The position numbers and the translations under genes were made by a program. A DNA stretch of 64,000 bases, taken from the NCBI GenBank assembly GCA_036346275.1, contig CM070713.1, positions 54,059,567 to 54,123,566 of the forward strand, in the 5' to 3' direction. Below are positions 11,892 to 21,986 of this stretch, one piece after another; position 1 is the first letter of the stretch; each line of letters opens with the position of its first letter. Below the pieces are notes generated by a model. That model saw nothing but the letters and a program-made list of their open reading frames with translations. It ran no database searches and was not told where the DNA came from. The stretch is from Otatea glauca (taxonomy: Eukaryota; Streptophyta; Magnoliopsida; Poales; Poaceae).

Positions 11892-12112
11892 TATTTAGAG
11901 CCGTAACTTTTCTGAAAACCAATTTTTTGATTTTTTGGACTGAAAAGCAACCGTAGATTTTTATAAGAGGTCGTTTAGCAAACATCTAATTTCTCTCTAT
12001 AATAAATTGCAAAGCACATTCCACTTTGTTTTTAGTTTTTATAAGTTATACGTGACTTTAAACTAATATTAAAAACTGATGCATTTAAAGAGCTTACTAT
12101 CTTTTGGAAAAC
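11892..12112. mobile_element. MITE-like repeat, same family as 58765-59022
   Basis: The run CTATTTAGAGCCGTAACTTT, then AAACCAATTTTTTGATTTTTTGG, a TTTTTATAAGA block and GTTTAGCAAACATCTAATTTC, matches in order CTATTTAGGGGAGCTGTGGC and the following blocks at 58765 onward. The two are diverged copies of one non-coding family. Confidence 0.5.
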
Positions 12113-12360
12113 CAAAGCTCGCACTCGCACGTTTTCTCTAAAGCACGTATCGCATGCATGTCAGTATGGCACGCCATTGTAGAGTTTGGCAGCCACGGCC
12201 TCTTGGGTATTCAACGGAAATGAAATCAACGACCCATTCACGAGTCACCCAGTTGCAGCCCTGCAGCTCTACGTAGTTGGCCACATGGATCGTTCTGAAT
12301 GCCGTCCTAGTGTCAGAAGCACGCGTTGGGTATCGGCCTAATCTTGCGGCGTCGACTTCT

Positions 12361-12602
12361 TGATATGCAACGATCTCCTTGCCTTCCACGCGTAACACGT
12401 CAATTATCAAACTTGATTCCGTTTATCCAGATTTTTATATAGCATATAGATTTTATCTTTTGCTGATCGTATTATGTATATCCTTTCTTGTATACGATTA
12501 GAATTCCTATCATTCTTGTTGTATACTCTATATAAACACATCAATAAAACCTTAATCCATTGATGTGGATTAATTGGATTAAATCATTTCTCCAAGTTTA
12601 CA
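12361..12602 (+). repeat. Copia left LTR
   Basis: 242 bp, starting TGATATGCAACGATCTCC and ending CTCCAAGTTTACA. It contains a TATA-like CTCTATATAAACACATCAAT, as does the right copy, with clear but diverged similarity throughout. Confidence 0.85.
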
Positions 12603-12696
12603 TGGTATTAGAGCCAAAAACTCTTTTCCTACGCATATAGACTCCTTGCGCCCACCTCTCTTCGTTCTCCTTTTGCATCTCTGCTATTTTCGTGCC

Positions 12697-15235
12697 ATGG
12701 GTGACAACTCCGATGACGAGAGAGCTGTCGTCGAAAAAGCCACAAATGTTGCAGTGGCTGCCGCAATCGCCAAGTCTGCTCAGAAGGTTGTCATATCTCC
12801 GGTTGCCATCCCCGTCGCCCCTCCTTCTCAAACTATCAATGTGGCAAGCATCAAAACTAAGGTGCCCTTTGCTTTGGATCTACAAGCATCTAATTATGCG
12901 AAGTGGCGTGAGCTTTTTTGTGACTCTTGGCAAGTACTCACTTTAAGGCCATGTCCTAAGGACTAGCACCTCATCAGACCCCGACTGGCAGCGCGACAAT
13001 TACACTATTCTCTCATGGATCTATGGTTCTGTTGCCATGGAGATCTTTGACATCGTCATCAAGCCTGGCGCTTTGGCCTTATCCGTTTGGGAGGCTATTG
13101 AGAACCTCTTCCACGACAATAAAGAGAGTCATGCTCTTCACCTTGAAGCGGAGTTCCGCAACATCTCTCAAGGCGATCTCTTGGTGATAGATTACTGTCA
13201 TAAACTCAAGATGCTGGTAGATGCTCTTCAAGACGTGGAGCACCCTATGTCTGACAAGATGCTCGTGCTTACTACTCTGCGAGGCTTCAATGAGAAATTC
13301 TCTCATGTCATCTCTTTTGTTTGACTGCAGACTCCCTTTCCGTCTTTTCTCTAGGTCTGATCCATGTTTCTTCTCAAGGAGGCAAAATAGGCCAACACCA
13401 TCAAGCAGGCTGCTGCATCTGCACTCCTGTCCACAACTAATGCAGCTCACCTTCTAACTCCTCAAAGCCCTGTAGCAACACCAGAAACAACATCCAACAG
13501 TGGAGCAACAATCGTGGTGATAACTGCGACAATGGCAACGACAGGAACACCAACCCTATGGCAACTTCAATGGTAGCGGCAACAATCGTGGTTGTGGCAA
13601 CCGCGGCAATGTTGGCTGCCCCAACTAGAACTCATCTTGCCCCCAGTGACCAATGTTTTTCAACCCATGGATTGGCGTACCTCTTTGGTCTGCCATGGGC
13701 CAAAGTCAGCGTGCGCCCCCACGCCATCTTCTACCACATCGGCGTCCTTCCTCGGCAAGCACCAGTCCAGTGTTCTGGGCACAATACCTCCTGCTCCAGC
13801 CTAGGATCAAGCTTCATTGATCAAAGCCATGTCCACCTCTCAACCCAATGGTGGCAATGATTGTTTCTTTGATTCCGGGGCTACGTCAGATTTTGGTACT
13901 CCTTCCTCTATCTCCATGTCTTCTATTCTAATCGGTAATGGCACTTCTCTTCATGTCTCATCTCTCGGTGATGCTAAACTCTCCTATTTGCCTTCAATTT
14001 ATTCAACGTTCTTGTTGCTCCTTCTATCATAAAAAACAAATCTCTATTCGATGTTTTACGCTTGACAATGACTATTCTTTGGAATTTGACCCTTTGGTAT
14101 TTGTGTGAAGGATATTTGCACCAAGAAGTTGATTCTGAGGTGCAATAGTGCCAACGACTCTATCTATTTCACCCACCTTCAAAGTTGCATGCCTTCATTG
14201 TCGCCCTGTCTACACCATCAATGTTACACACCTTCTCCACTATCCATCACTCCACCGATTTGTGGCATCATCGTCTTGGTCATCCTAGTCATGAAATAGT
14301 CTCTCGTCTGTCGTTTTCTATGTCTACTTCTTGATGTTCTCACCCTTTTGAAGTCATTCATTGTGATTTGTGGACTTCCTCTATTCCTAGTAATTCTGGT
14401 TTTTAGCGTTACCTTGTCATTCTTGATGACTTCTCTCACTACTTATGGACATTTCCCTTACGCCACAAATTTGATGTGCTAGCCACTCTAAGAACCTTCC
14501 ATGCTTTTTTTCTACACAATTCAGTATTCCTCTCAAAGCCATTCAATGTGACAATGGAAAAGAATTTGATAATCTTGCCGCTCACCACTTCTTTGATATT
14601 CACGGTATTGATCTTCGTCTTTCTTGTTCGTACACATCCCAACAAAATAGCAAAGCTGAATGGATTATTCGTACTACTAATAGTATTATCCGTTCCCTTC
14701 TTTTTGAGACTCACATGTCATTCTCCTACTGGGCAAAAGCCCTAGATATGGCAAGCTATCTTCTAAACAACGCCCTTCCTGTTTCATTGGATTCCTTACT
14801 CCTTTTGAAGTTTTGTTTGGCTCGTCCCCAACTTTCACTTATCTATAGGTTTTTTGTTGTCTCTGCTATCCAAACATCTCTTCTCCTACTCTATATAAAT
14901 TCATACCTCAATCCACTTCTTGCATCCTCTTTGGTTTTCTCCAAAGCATAAAGGCTACCACTGTTTCGATCTCTCTACTCGTCGTATTATCACCTCTCGA
15001 CACGTGGTATTTGATGAAGATACCTTTCATTTTGCCACCTCTTCCTCCTCAAGACAACCCATAGATAATCTTGATTTCCTATTGGATCTCACCACCTCTA
15101 CCAAACCCTCTCGCATTTGTCGTGCCAGCATCGCCTACTGCACTACCACAATCTCCTACCACGACAATTTCTAGCCTTGCCATAGCTCCTTTTAGCCTTG
15201 CCACGACAGCCACCAACTCGACTGTGCCAAGGACA
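12697..15235 (+). pseudogene. Copia gag and integrase region, disrupted
   Basis: The first part, from ATG 12697, encodes a gag-like protein: an acidic N-terminus, then a segment with LQASNYAKWRELFCDSW typical of Copia gag, continuing in another frame to about 13320. After a low-complexity Asn/Gly-rich stretch, integrase core sequence is readable from about 14340 (VIHCDLWTSS, then LDDFSHYLWTFPL) to about 14780 (SKAEWIIRTTNSIIRSLL). Multiple stops and frameshifts separate these pieces, so no functional polyprotein can be made. Reading stops at the 15236 insertion border. Confidence 0.8.
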
Positions 15236-15317
15236 TGTATAAGTTCAAGTTCTATTGGTTTTGGTGATTGGTTTAATATTAATGTTTAATCATTGTTTAA
15301 TGATAAATCTAATCATT

Positions 15318-15362
15318 ATGAGACTAACATGTTCTATTAAGTCTTATTCTTATTAGTCTCAT
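15318..15362. repeat. Inverted repeat near the start of the insertion
   Basis: ATGAGACTAA at 15318 is exactly mirrored by TTAGTCTCAT at 15353. It lacks the TGTGT loop of the array downstream. Confidence 0.7.
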
Positions 15363-17439
15363 ACTTGGATGGAAAATGGAAAACCTAAGGTATGCACCCG
15401 TATTCATTCTATTATCTAAATGCATACTTAGAATTCAAGTTAAAGTATGAACTCTTCCATTGCTTTAGTTCAAATATGTGCATTATGTTCCTAATTCATA
15501 TATACATGAATGCACACATCTAGGGGGAGTTGATAATTTAACTTGATGTTTCAATTGTATTGATCCATGTCCTCTTGTCATATAATATAAAGGATCAAGA
15601 CCTTGAAACAATCTTTTGAGTATATATAACTTGTGTAGTTGTAATATACTCATGCTAATATAGGATAAACTCATATGCAATCTAAGATTGATTATGTGCA
15701 TATTGATTCCATGTTCAATTAATTATATGCACATACTTAATAGAATTTATTCTATAGATGATGGTCTCAAATGTATTGATCCCTTTACATCACTCAAACA
15801 TATTGATCATTACTTTCCATTAAATTGAGTATATGAAACTTGTGTAGTGATATATACTCATGTCAATTTAAATAAGTTTAAATTGAGTTTGTTTGTCTTT
15901 CAATCAATCAAAGAACGCTTCATCATGTGTTGATGGTGTTCCTTGTTGATTAAAGATAAGCGAAAAGTTCTTGAGTATAATGAAGCATTAGTTGCATCAA
16001 AGTACTCAAGACACAATTAATCATTCAACTTGATTTAGGTTGTACTCAATCGATTTTAGAGGCATCCATTATGTGTTAATAGAGTGCAAGTGATGATTGA
16101 GACAACCGTGTTTGTTGGACTAACATCTTCCACGAGTTGTGAAGTAGGTTGAGTTCAAGATAATGAAGAATCGGGAACGAGAAATCATCATGTGTTGATG
16201 AGCTTCAAGAGGTGATCCCGAAGTGAAGAGAAGAGTTAGAAAAGGTTCATCATGTGTTGATGAACAAGAAGAAGATGGGATCCTGGAGAGAGGATGATTG
16301 GAAATCATAAAAGCTCCAAGTGGATAGCATGCGGCAAAGGTATAACTAGATAGGCTAAAGTGTCTAGTTTAGATCGCCGTACTATTAAGAGGGGTTGAGT
16401 CTTTTAGAACTCAATCCGGTTCATGCTAGCTCACTCTCTTATTTGGTTTTTGCATGGAGCTAACCATTTGGCATGTGTTACAAATGGGTGAAGCTCGTGC
16501 ATTGAATTTTGCATGAGCAAAGTATTTGCATGTGTTGCAAATAAGGGTTCTCATGCTTGAATCTTAATTGAATTGGTTTTTGCATGAAGCTATGGATTTG
16601 CATGTGTTGTAAAGGGAGATAGCTTATGCAATGTTGTTTATGTGGTTATGCTTGGAGCTAAGTTTTGCATATGTTGCAAAAGGAGAGAGCTCAAGTAATT
16701 TGGTTTAACGTGGTTGAATAGAGCTAGAGATTTGCATGTGTTACAAATAGAAAGCTCACGCACTTGAGTTTGATTAGTTGTTTGCTAAAAGCTAGAGATT
16801 TGTATGTGTTGCAAATAGAGAGCTCATGCATTGGAGTTTAGCTTGTGATTGGATCATGTGTTGATCATCACAAGGCTAAGTATGCTTTGTTCTTTGAGTT
16901 TGCAAAATATGTTTTTGTAAAATATTGAATGGATTCGTTATTTGCAAATGTGTTTTGCAAATAAGCTCAATGTTGTGGGTTTTAATCCTAGAGCATGTGT
17001 TGGCATTTGCAAATGTGTTTTGCAAAGTGTCGGGATCATGTGTTGATCCTTACATGGCTAGAGGGTTGATCTCATATGATCGTGGTTTATTTGCGAATGT
17101 GTCTTGCAAATAAGTTGGAGTTGTTAGTTGCAAATGTGTTTTGCAAACGAACTAGAAGTTATGGGTTTCGATCCTAAAGCATGTGAATAGGGTTTGCAAA
17201 TGTGCTTTGCAAATTGACTTGATCATGTGTTGATCATCACATGGCTAAGAGGATTGATCTCATAAGTTCTTGGTTTATTTGCAAATGTGTTTTGCAAATA
17301 AGTTGTGCTTAATATGATTCCTTGGAGAATGTGAATTGGGTTTGCAAATGTGTTTTGCAAATTGCCTTGATCATGTGTTGATCATCACATGGCTGAAAGA
17401 ACAAATCTTTATTGGTGTGTGATTTGAAAAGAAAAGATT

Positions 17440-17722
17440 CGAGCGGTAGCACCGGCCCCAGTGCGGTGTATAAAACACAGAGAGGGTGCTCGGTTGAGGC
17501 CTGTGAGGCCGGTGCTACTGAGGTTTGTCCGGTGCTACCGGGATGCGGTAGCACCGGGGCCCCTCCGGTGTGGTAAAACCCGAGAAGTCCAGTAGCACCG
17601 CCTGAGCGATAGCACCGCTCCCAGTTGGTCGGTGCTACCGGACTTCCTGCAACGACTAGTTTTGTAGCCGTTGGCGAGGAGGCTGGTGCTACCGGTCCCA
17701 GTTGGGCGGTAGCACCGGGTTT
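17440..17722. repeat. Array of CGGTAGCACCG / CGGTGCTACCG units
   Basis: About nine copies of an 11-bp unit occur in both orientations (near 17442, 17508, 17529, 17546, 17590, 17606, 17630, 17685 and 17708). Opposed neighbours form hairpins: 17529-17540 and 17546-17557 give a perfect 12-bp stem with a GGATG loop. The array ends about 50 bp upstream of the TATA box at 17774, suggesting a place in the LTR promoter region. Confidence 0.85.
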
Positions 17723-17773
17723 GCTGGACATTTTGCCCAATTCGTCCCCAACGGCTAGTTTTAGCTTGGAGGC

Positions 17774-17780
17774 TATAAAA
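17774..17780 (+). promoter_or_regulatory. TATA box of the nested LTR-like element
   Basis: TATAAAA within GGAGGCTATAAAAGGAGGCC, GC-rich on both sides and downstream of the CGGTAGCACCG array. Spacing to the 3' end of the insertion (about 830 bp) fits an R-U5 segment. Confidence 0.55.
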
Positions 17781-18607
17781 GGAGGCCTTGGGGGGCAAGG
17801 GCAATAGTAGTTGCTGTTGCTAGAGCATTTGGGTGTTTGTAAGAGTTGAGTGCATGTGTTGCTCTATTCCATTTGCTTCTTGAGCTAGTGTGAGCCTCTA
17901 ATTGCATGTGTTGCAACTAGGAGAGGATTGAGAGCCTCTTGTGCATGTGTTGCACCTGAAGACGATCCTAGTGCATGTGTTGCTCTTAGGAGGTCACCGG
18001 AGTGCATATGTTGCACTATGTGAGGTTCAAGCTAGAAGGATTGGCTTGTTACTCTTGGTGTTTGCCGACACCTAGACGGCGTAGCGGCGTCGTGCGCGAG
18101 AGCTCTCAACGGAGGTTGTGAGAAGCCCGCAAAGTTTGTGAAGGTTGGAGCTCGCCTACCCGGGAGGGAAAAAGGAGCTACCACTAGTCGATTCGAGGTG
18201 GGTGCTCAATTTATGGAGCCGGTCCAATTCATTTGGGCTAACCTCAACGTGGATTAGGAGAGACCGGCAAGTCTCCGAACACCACGGTAAAAAGTATCGT
18301 GTCTCTTGTGCTTGCATTGCATTCGTTATTTATATTCAAACAATTTATATTCATAGAATCAAATTGATTGATTGCTTGTCTTTAGAATTGCCTATTCTTG
18401 TTAGAGACATAATTAGTTAGTGCACATAGTGAGCCTAGTTGATTTAGGCTGTAATTGTCAAAACCTTAGTTTATCACTTCCGCATTAATAATTGTTAAGG
18501 TTTTGGCATTAGGATAATTAGGGATGAATTGCTTTGTAAAAATTAGTAGAAAGAATTTTTAAAAGCGGCCTATTCACCCCCCTCTAGTCGTCATCCTCGA
18601 CCTTACA

Positions 18608-20316
18608 CTATGTCCTCCTCTCTTGCTGTCAATAGCAATACTATCGTGCTCCCCTTCTCGCTATCCCTATACCACTCGCACCCATACAGGTCACTTGCCT
18701 CTTTCCTTATTAGAACATCCGCTCAATCTTCATACCGTTCCTTCTTCTATTTTGTCTCTTCCTAAAACCTACCGGTTGGCTCTCAAAGATCCCAATTGGC
18801 TAGCTGCCATGCGTGATGAATTCCATGTGCTTGTTCGGAACAACAATTGGACCTTAGTCCCATTCCCACCTAATGCCAATGTGGTCACCGGTAAGTGGGT
18901 GAATTTTTCATCATAAACTTCATCAAGATGGTTTCTTTGCATGGTACAAAGCTCGCTGGGTTCTTTGCGGCTTTACTCAAGAGCCTGACATCAACTATGC
19001 CAAGAATTTTAGCCCCGTTGTCAAACTGTCCACCATTCGAGCTATCCTTTCTTTGGCAACTTCCCACTCTTGGCTGATTCATTAATTGTATGTCAAAATG
19101 TGTTTTTTCATGGCCATCTCAATGAAATAGTATATTATCATCAACCCCTTAGTTTTCTGGATCTGAAGCATCCCAATTTTGTTTGTCATCTAAATAAAGC
19201 TCTTTATGGTCTTAAGCAGTTGCCTCGAGCATGGTTTCAAAGATTTGTGCACTATGCTCTCTCTCTCTCTCTCTTAAGTCCTCTAGCTCATGTTGTGACC
19301 CCTCTTTATTTGTCTATTTGTGTGGCGCTGACATGGCTTTTCTTCTTATATGTTGATGGCATTATTTTGACTACTTCTTCGGCCTTGTTTTGATGTCTCA
19401 TTACTGCTCATAGTGGCGAGTTTGCCATGTCTTATCTTGGCTCTCTCCATTACTTTCTTGGTATCGCTGTTACTCGCTCACGCACTGGGCTTTCTCTCTC
19501 CCAACATAATTATGCTCTTGAGCTACTCAATCGGGCGGAGATGTCTTCATGTAATCCCTATACTATGCCTGTTGACACCGGCTGCAAATTTCGCTACTGA
19601 TGTCCCGCCTGTGGATAATCGTCCTTCCTTATATAGAAGGTTAGCTGATGCTCTTCAATACCTCATGATTACTCATCCGGATATTACTTATGTTGTTCAA
19701 CAAGTTTGCTTATTCATGCATGCATGATCCCCGGATCTCGCACATGAATTTCATTAAGCAGATTCTACAATATATCAAGGGCACTAGTGATCATGGTCTT
19801 CTTCTTCCCGTCAGATCTCTTTCCTCCATCTCGTAGCCTATTTGGATGCTGACTGGGCTGATTGATCGGATTATCGGTGTTCCACTTGGGGCTACTGCAT
19901 CTTTCTTGATGATTATTTGGTCTCATGGTCATCTAAATGCCATGCTATGGTTTCTCACTCCAGTGCTGAAGTGGAGTATCGTGGTGTTGCAAATGCCATG
20001 GATAAGATTTGCTGGTTGCATCAACTCTTTCAGGAATTGCATCATCCGATTGGGTCGACCGCTGTTGTGTTTTGTGACAACATTAGCACTGTTTACATGT
20101 CAATGAATCCTATGCATCATCGAAGGACTAAATATGTTGAGATTGGTATATATCCATTTTGTTTGTGACAAGGTGGCACTTGAAGCAGTTCGTGTTTTAC
20201 ATGTGCCATCTTCTTCACAATATGCCAATATCCTCACCAAGCTAGGTCTTGCTGTTTCAGCTATTCACCGAGTTCAGAGACAGTCTATAGGTTCGATCCG
20301 CTGCGCCTGAGGGGAA
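18608..20316 (+). pseudogene. Copia reverse transcriptase and RNase H, disrupted
   Basis: Downstream of the nested insertion the Copia frame resumes with a segment containing RLALKDPNWLAAMRDEF (near 18775), the usual start of the Copia RT domain, then LNKALYGLKQLPRAWFQRF near 19190 and YVDG at 19352, the YVDD-box position with the second Asp replaced. RNase H-like sequence follows: VSWSSKCHAMVSHSSAEVEY near 19920 and CDNISTVYMSMNP near 20075. Frameshifts and stops are frequent, so the protein is dead. Purine-rich GAGGGGAA precedes the right LTR. Confidence 0.85.
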
Positions 20317-20541
20317 TGATAAGCAATGATCTCCTTGCCTTATACGCCAAGTATCAAACTTGATTCAGTTTATCTAGGTTTCCATATAGCATGTAGATTT
20401 TATATCTTGCTTATTGTATTGTGTATACCCTTCCTTATATACGGTTAGGATTCCTACCATTCTTATTGTATGCTCTATATAAACACATCAATGAAACCTT
20501 AATCCATTGCGGTGGATTCAATACAATTCTCCAAGTTTACA
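20317..20541 (+). repeat. Copia right LTR
   Basis: 225 bp, starting TGATAAGCAATGATCTCC and ending CTCCAAGTTTACA. Clearly related to 12361-12602, with scattered substitutions and small deletions showing long residence. It lies roughly 150 bp upstream of the presumed first leader exon of the GALT1-like gene. Confidence 0.85.
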
Positions 20542-20931
20542 ATTCCATCTCAGATGACAATGAAGCAGCAGCACGGATAAACCGACAAGAAATTAACGAG
20601 GATTAGGCAAAGTCAAAAGGACAAGTCGTGGCCGGGCCTGCATGCCACCGGCGGCCGAGTTTGTATCATTCTTTTGTCCACGAAGGAAAAGAAAATACTA
20701 CGACGAGGGCCTGTAAGTCCTGCCCTACCTGCCTCGGTTGCGCCACTTCCCTCTCGTTTTTTCTCGCCCGTTGCTACTCCACGTTCGGAGGCATATGCTA
20801 ATTCTCCTCGTCATCGTCGTCGTCGTCGTCGCCATCGATCTCCTCTTCTCCTCTCCCTGGACGATCACATCTTCCTGAGTTGAAGATCGACGTAGTACAA
20901 GGTAAGCATCCATGGACCATGAATCCATCCA

Positions 20932-20935
<4 letters not shown>

Positions 20936-20962
<27 letters not shown>
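20936..20962. repeat. (CT)n microsatellite
   Basis: About 13 CT units followed by a short GCGCGCGCG run, inside the presumed leader intron of the GALT1-like gene. Confidence 0.9.
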
Positions 20963-21174
20963 GCGCGCGCGCGTTTTAGTTGCAAAAGGAAGCTCTCTGG
21001 TTAACCTCCAAGGACATGATCCGAGTACTTCTTGGCTTGTTTGTTTGTTGATTCCAGAAAGCTTGATCGATCTTTGTGTCCCTTTTTCGAAACAGAAAAA
21101 CGATGCAGTTGCTTGATAGTTGATACAGCATGCATGGTAGTTAATTATTCCATTTATCATAATCATCATTTAGA

Positions 21175-21178
<4 letters not shown>

Positions 21179-21209
<31 letters not shown>
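21179..21209. repeat. (TA)n microsatellite
   Basis: About 15 TA units, likely length-variable between accessions, in the presumed leader intron of the GALT1-like gene. Confidence 0.9.
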
Positions 21210-21213
<4 letters not shown>

Positions 21214-21986
21214 TTCAAAGAACAAGGTAATATAATTTTGGTCCAATGGCGAACTCTTAGATTGTCCATTTTTCAATGTAAGTTTGCTAGAAGCAGGTCT
21301 CGGAGGCCAGCTAGGCCTCACAACTTTGCTCAAGAAACCAGAAGTCAGTTTCTGGTGATGAAGAACAAATCAAAGATCTCACCACTAGCTTGAGAATAAC
21401 CATCCCGTTCATTAGAAAAATGCAAACCAAAGGAGAAAGTCAGGATCGCTGCCTAGGCGTTCAAACTGCGTGAAGCGAACGACAAATGCAGGACTTGACA
21501 GGGGTCGCCTTGTCTGGTACGGTGCTACACTTGGCAGCTCCTGGTGTTGCATATATTATCGTATCTTTTGATAACTATACTATATGAACATTGAGCACAA
21601 GGCCATTGGATTTGACATGTGGCCAAGCATAGAAAGAACCCGCGACTGTCTTTCAGTCAATAGCCGTCCCGTCTATGTGCCCAAAAAAGTTAAAATTTCG
21701 AGTTATCTGTTTCTACTACAATGAAAAACAAAATACAGCCAGGGCACACTTCATTTCCTTTGTATTTTCTGTTCTTGGCATGCTTTGGAGTATCACCAAC
21801 TTACTACTGTTATTTACATTCTATTTGAACAGGAATTTTCACATTGTAGTAAGAAGTGACAGCAATTGCATTGACAGGTGCTATGCTGGACCTTGACCAG
21901 AACCGAGGATAGACTAAAAGGCTGCTTTTCCATTGAATGCAGGTAAACCCTGATTGCCACGAAACATAGGAAACAAGATATCACAG

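Larger units (their letters stand above)
15618..18017. repeat. Array of about 30 hairpins with a constant TGTGT loop
   Basis: Short inverted repeats surround a five-base spacer that is nearly always TGTGT. Loop positions include 15632, 15841, 15926, 16072, 16191, 16253, 16474, 16531, 16603, 16737, 16805, 16857, 16949, 17014, 17039, 17098, 17135, 17226, 17286, 17349, 17374, 17855, 17907, 17946 and 17976. TATGT variants lie at 16670, 16908 and 18007, and a TGTGC variant at 17201. Stems differ by zone: GAGTATAT/ATATACTC, CATCA/TGATG, TTTGCA/TGCAAA, TTTGCAAA/TTTGCAAA, GATCA/TGATC and GTGCA/TGCAC. Several have outer stems too, for example TGCAT...ATGCA around 16603. The function is unknown. Confidence 0.9.
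15236..18607 (+). mobile_element. Nested LTR-like insertion, possibly a solo LTR
   Basis: This 3.37-kb segment interrupts the Copia internal region. It begins TGTATAAGTTCAAG and ends ...TCGACCTTACA after a CCTATTCACCCCCCTCTAG motif of the kind found near LTR ends in grass retrotransposons. It holds a TATA box at 17774. No coding frame is present. Five-base duplications are not evident (GGACA left, CTATG right), so the exact ends are provisional. An alternative is that an internal AGGGGGAG tract at 15522 marks a polypurine tract and the LTR proper starts near 15531. Confidence 0.65.
12361..20541 (+). mobile_element. Degenerate Ty1/Copia retrotransposon, split by a later insertion
   Basis: Two similar direct repeats bound the element: 12361-12602 and 20317-20541, both TG...CA. 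A primer-binding site beginning TGGTATTAGAGCC (12603) matches the initiator-methionine tRNA type used by Copia elements. A purine tract (GAGGGGAA, 20309-20316) precedes the right LTR. The internal order is gag, integrase, reverse transcriptase, RNase H, the Copia order. Coding frames are broken by many stops and shifts. The flanking 5 bp differ (CTTCT left, ATTCC right), so no target duplication is visible. About 3.4 kb of the internal region is a nested insertion (15236-18607). Confidence 0.88.
20542..21941 (+). promoter_or_regulatory. Promoter and 5' leader of the GALT1-like gene
   Basis: A leader exon is suggested by a CT-rich, TCGTC-rich segment ending at 20901 (GTACAAG|GTAAGC). The matching acceptor lies at about 21942 (GAATGCAG|GTAAACC), 45 bp before the ATG. 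The leader intron carries a CT/GA microsatellite and a TA microsatellite. Transcript data would be needed to fix the start. The adjacent Copia LTR could influence expression, but nothing in the sequence proves this. Confidence 0.4.

Noticed and set aside
12138..12410. 90-codon minus-strand frame beside the Copia element
   Set aside because: It runs into the Copia LTR and shows no family resemblance. It might be a remnant of a gene cut by the element, but there is no support.
15618..17400. CRISPR-like array
   Set aside because: The recurring core is a short palindrome at irregular spacing with no unique spacers, and this is plant nuclear DNA.
15236..18607. Protein genes inside the nested insertion
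   Set aside because: Frames at 17309-17740 and 18145-18420 come from the repeat arrays and LTR sequence, with no domain.
21954..21986. Upstream start for the GALT1-like protein at 21954
   Set aside because: That codon is TTG. The first in-frame ATG at 21987 places a short tail before the membrane anchor, as expected for a Golgi type II enzyme.
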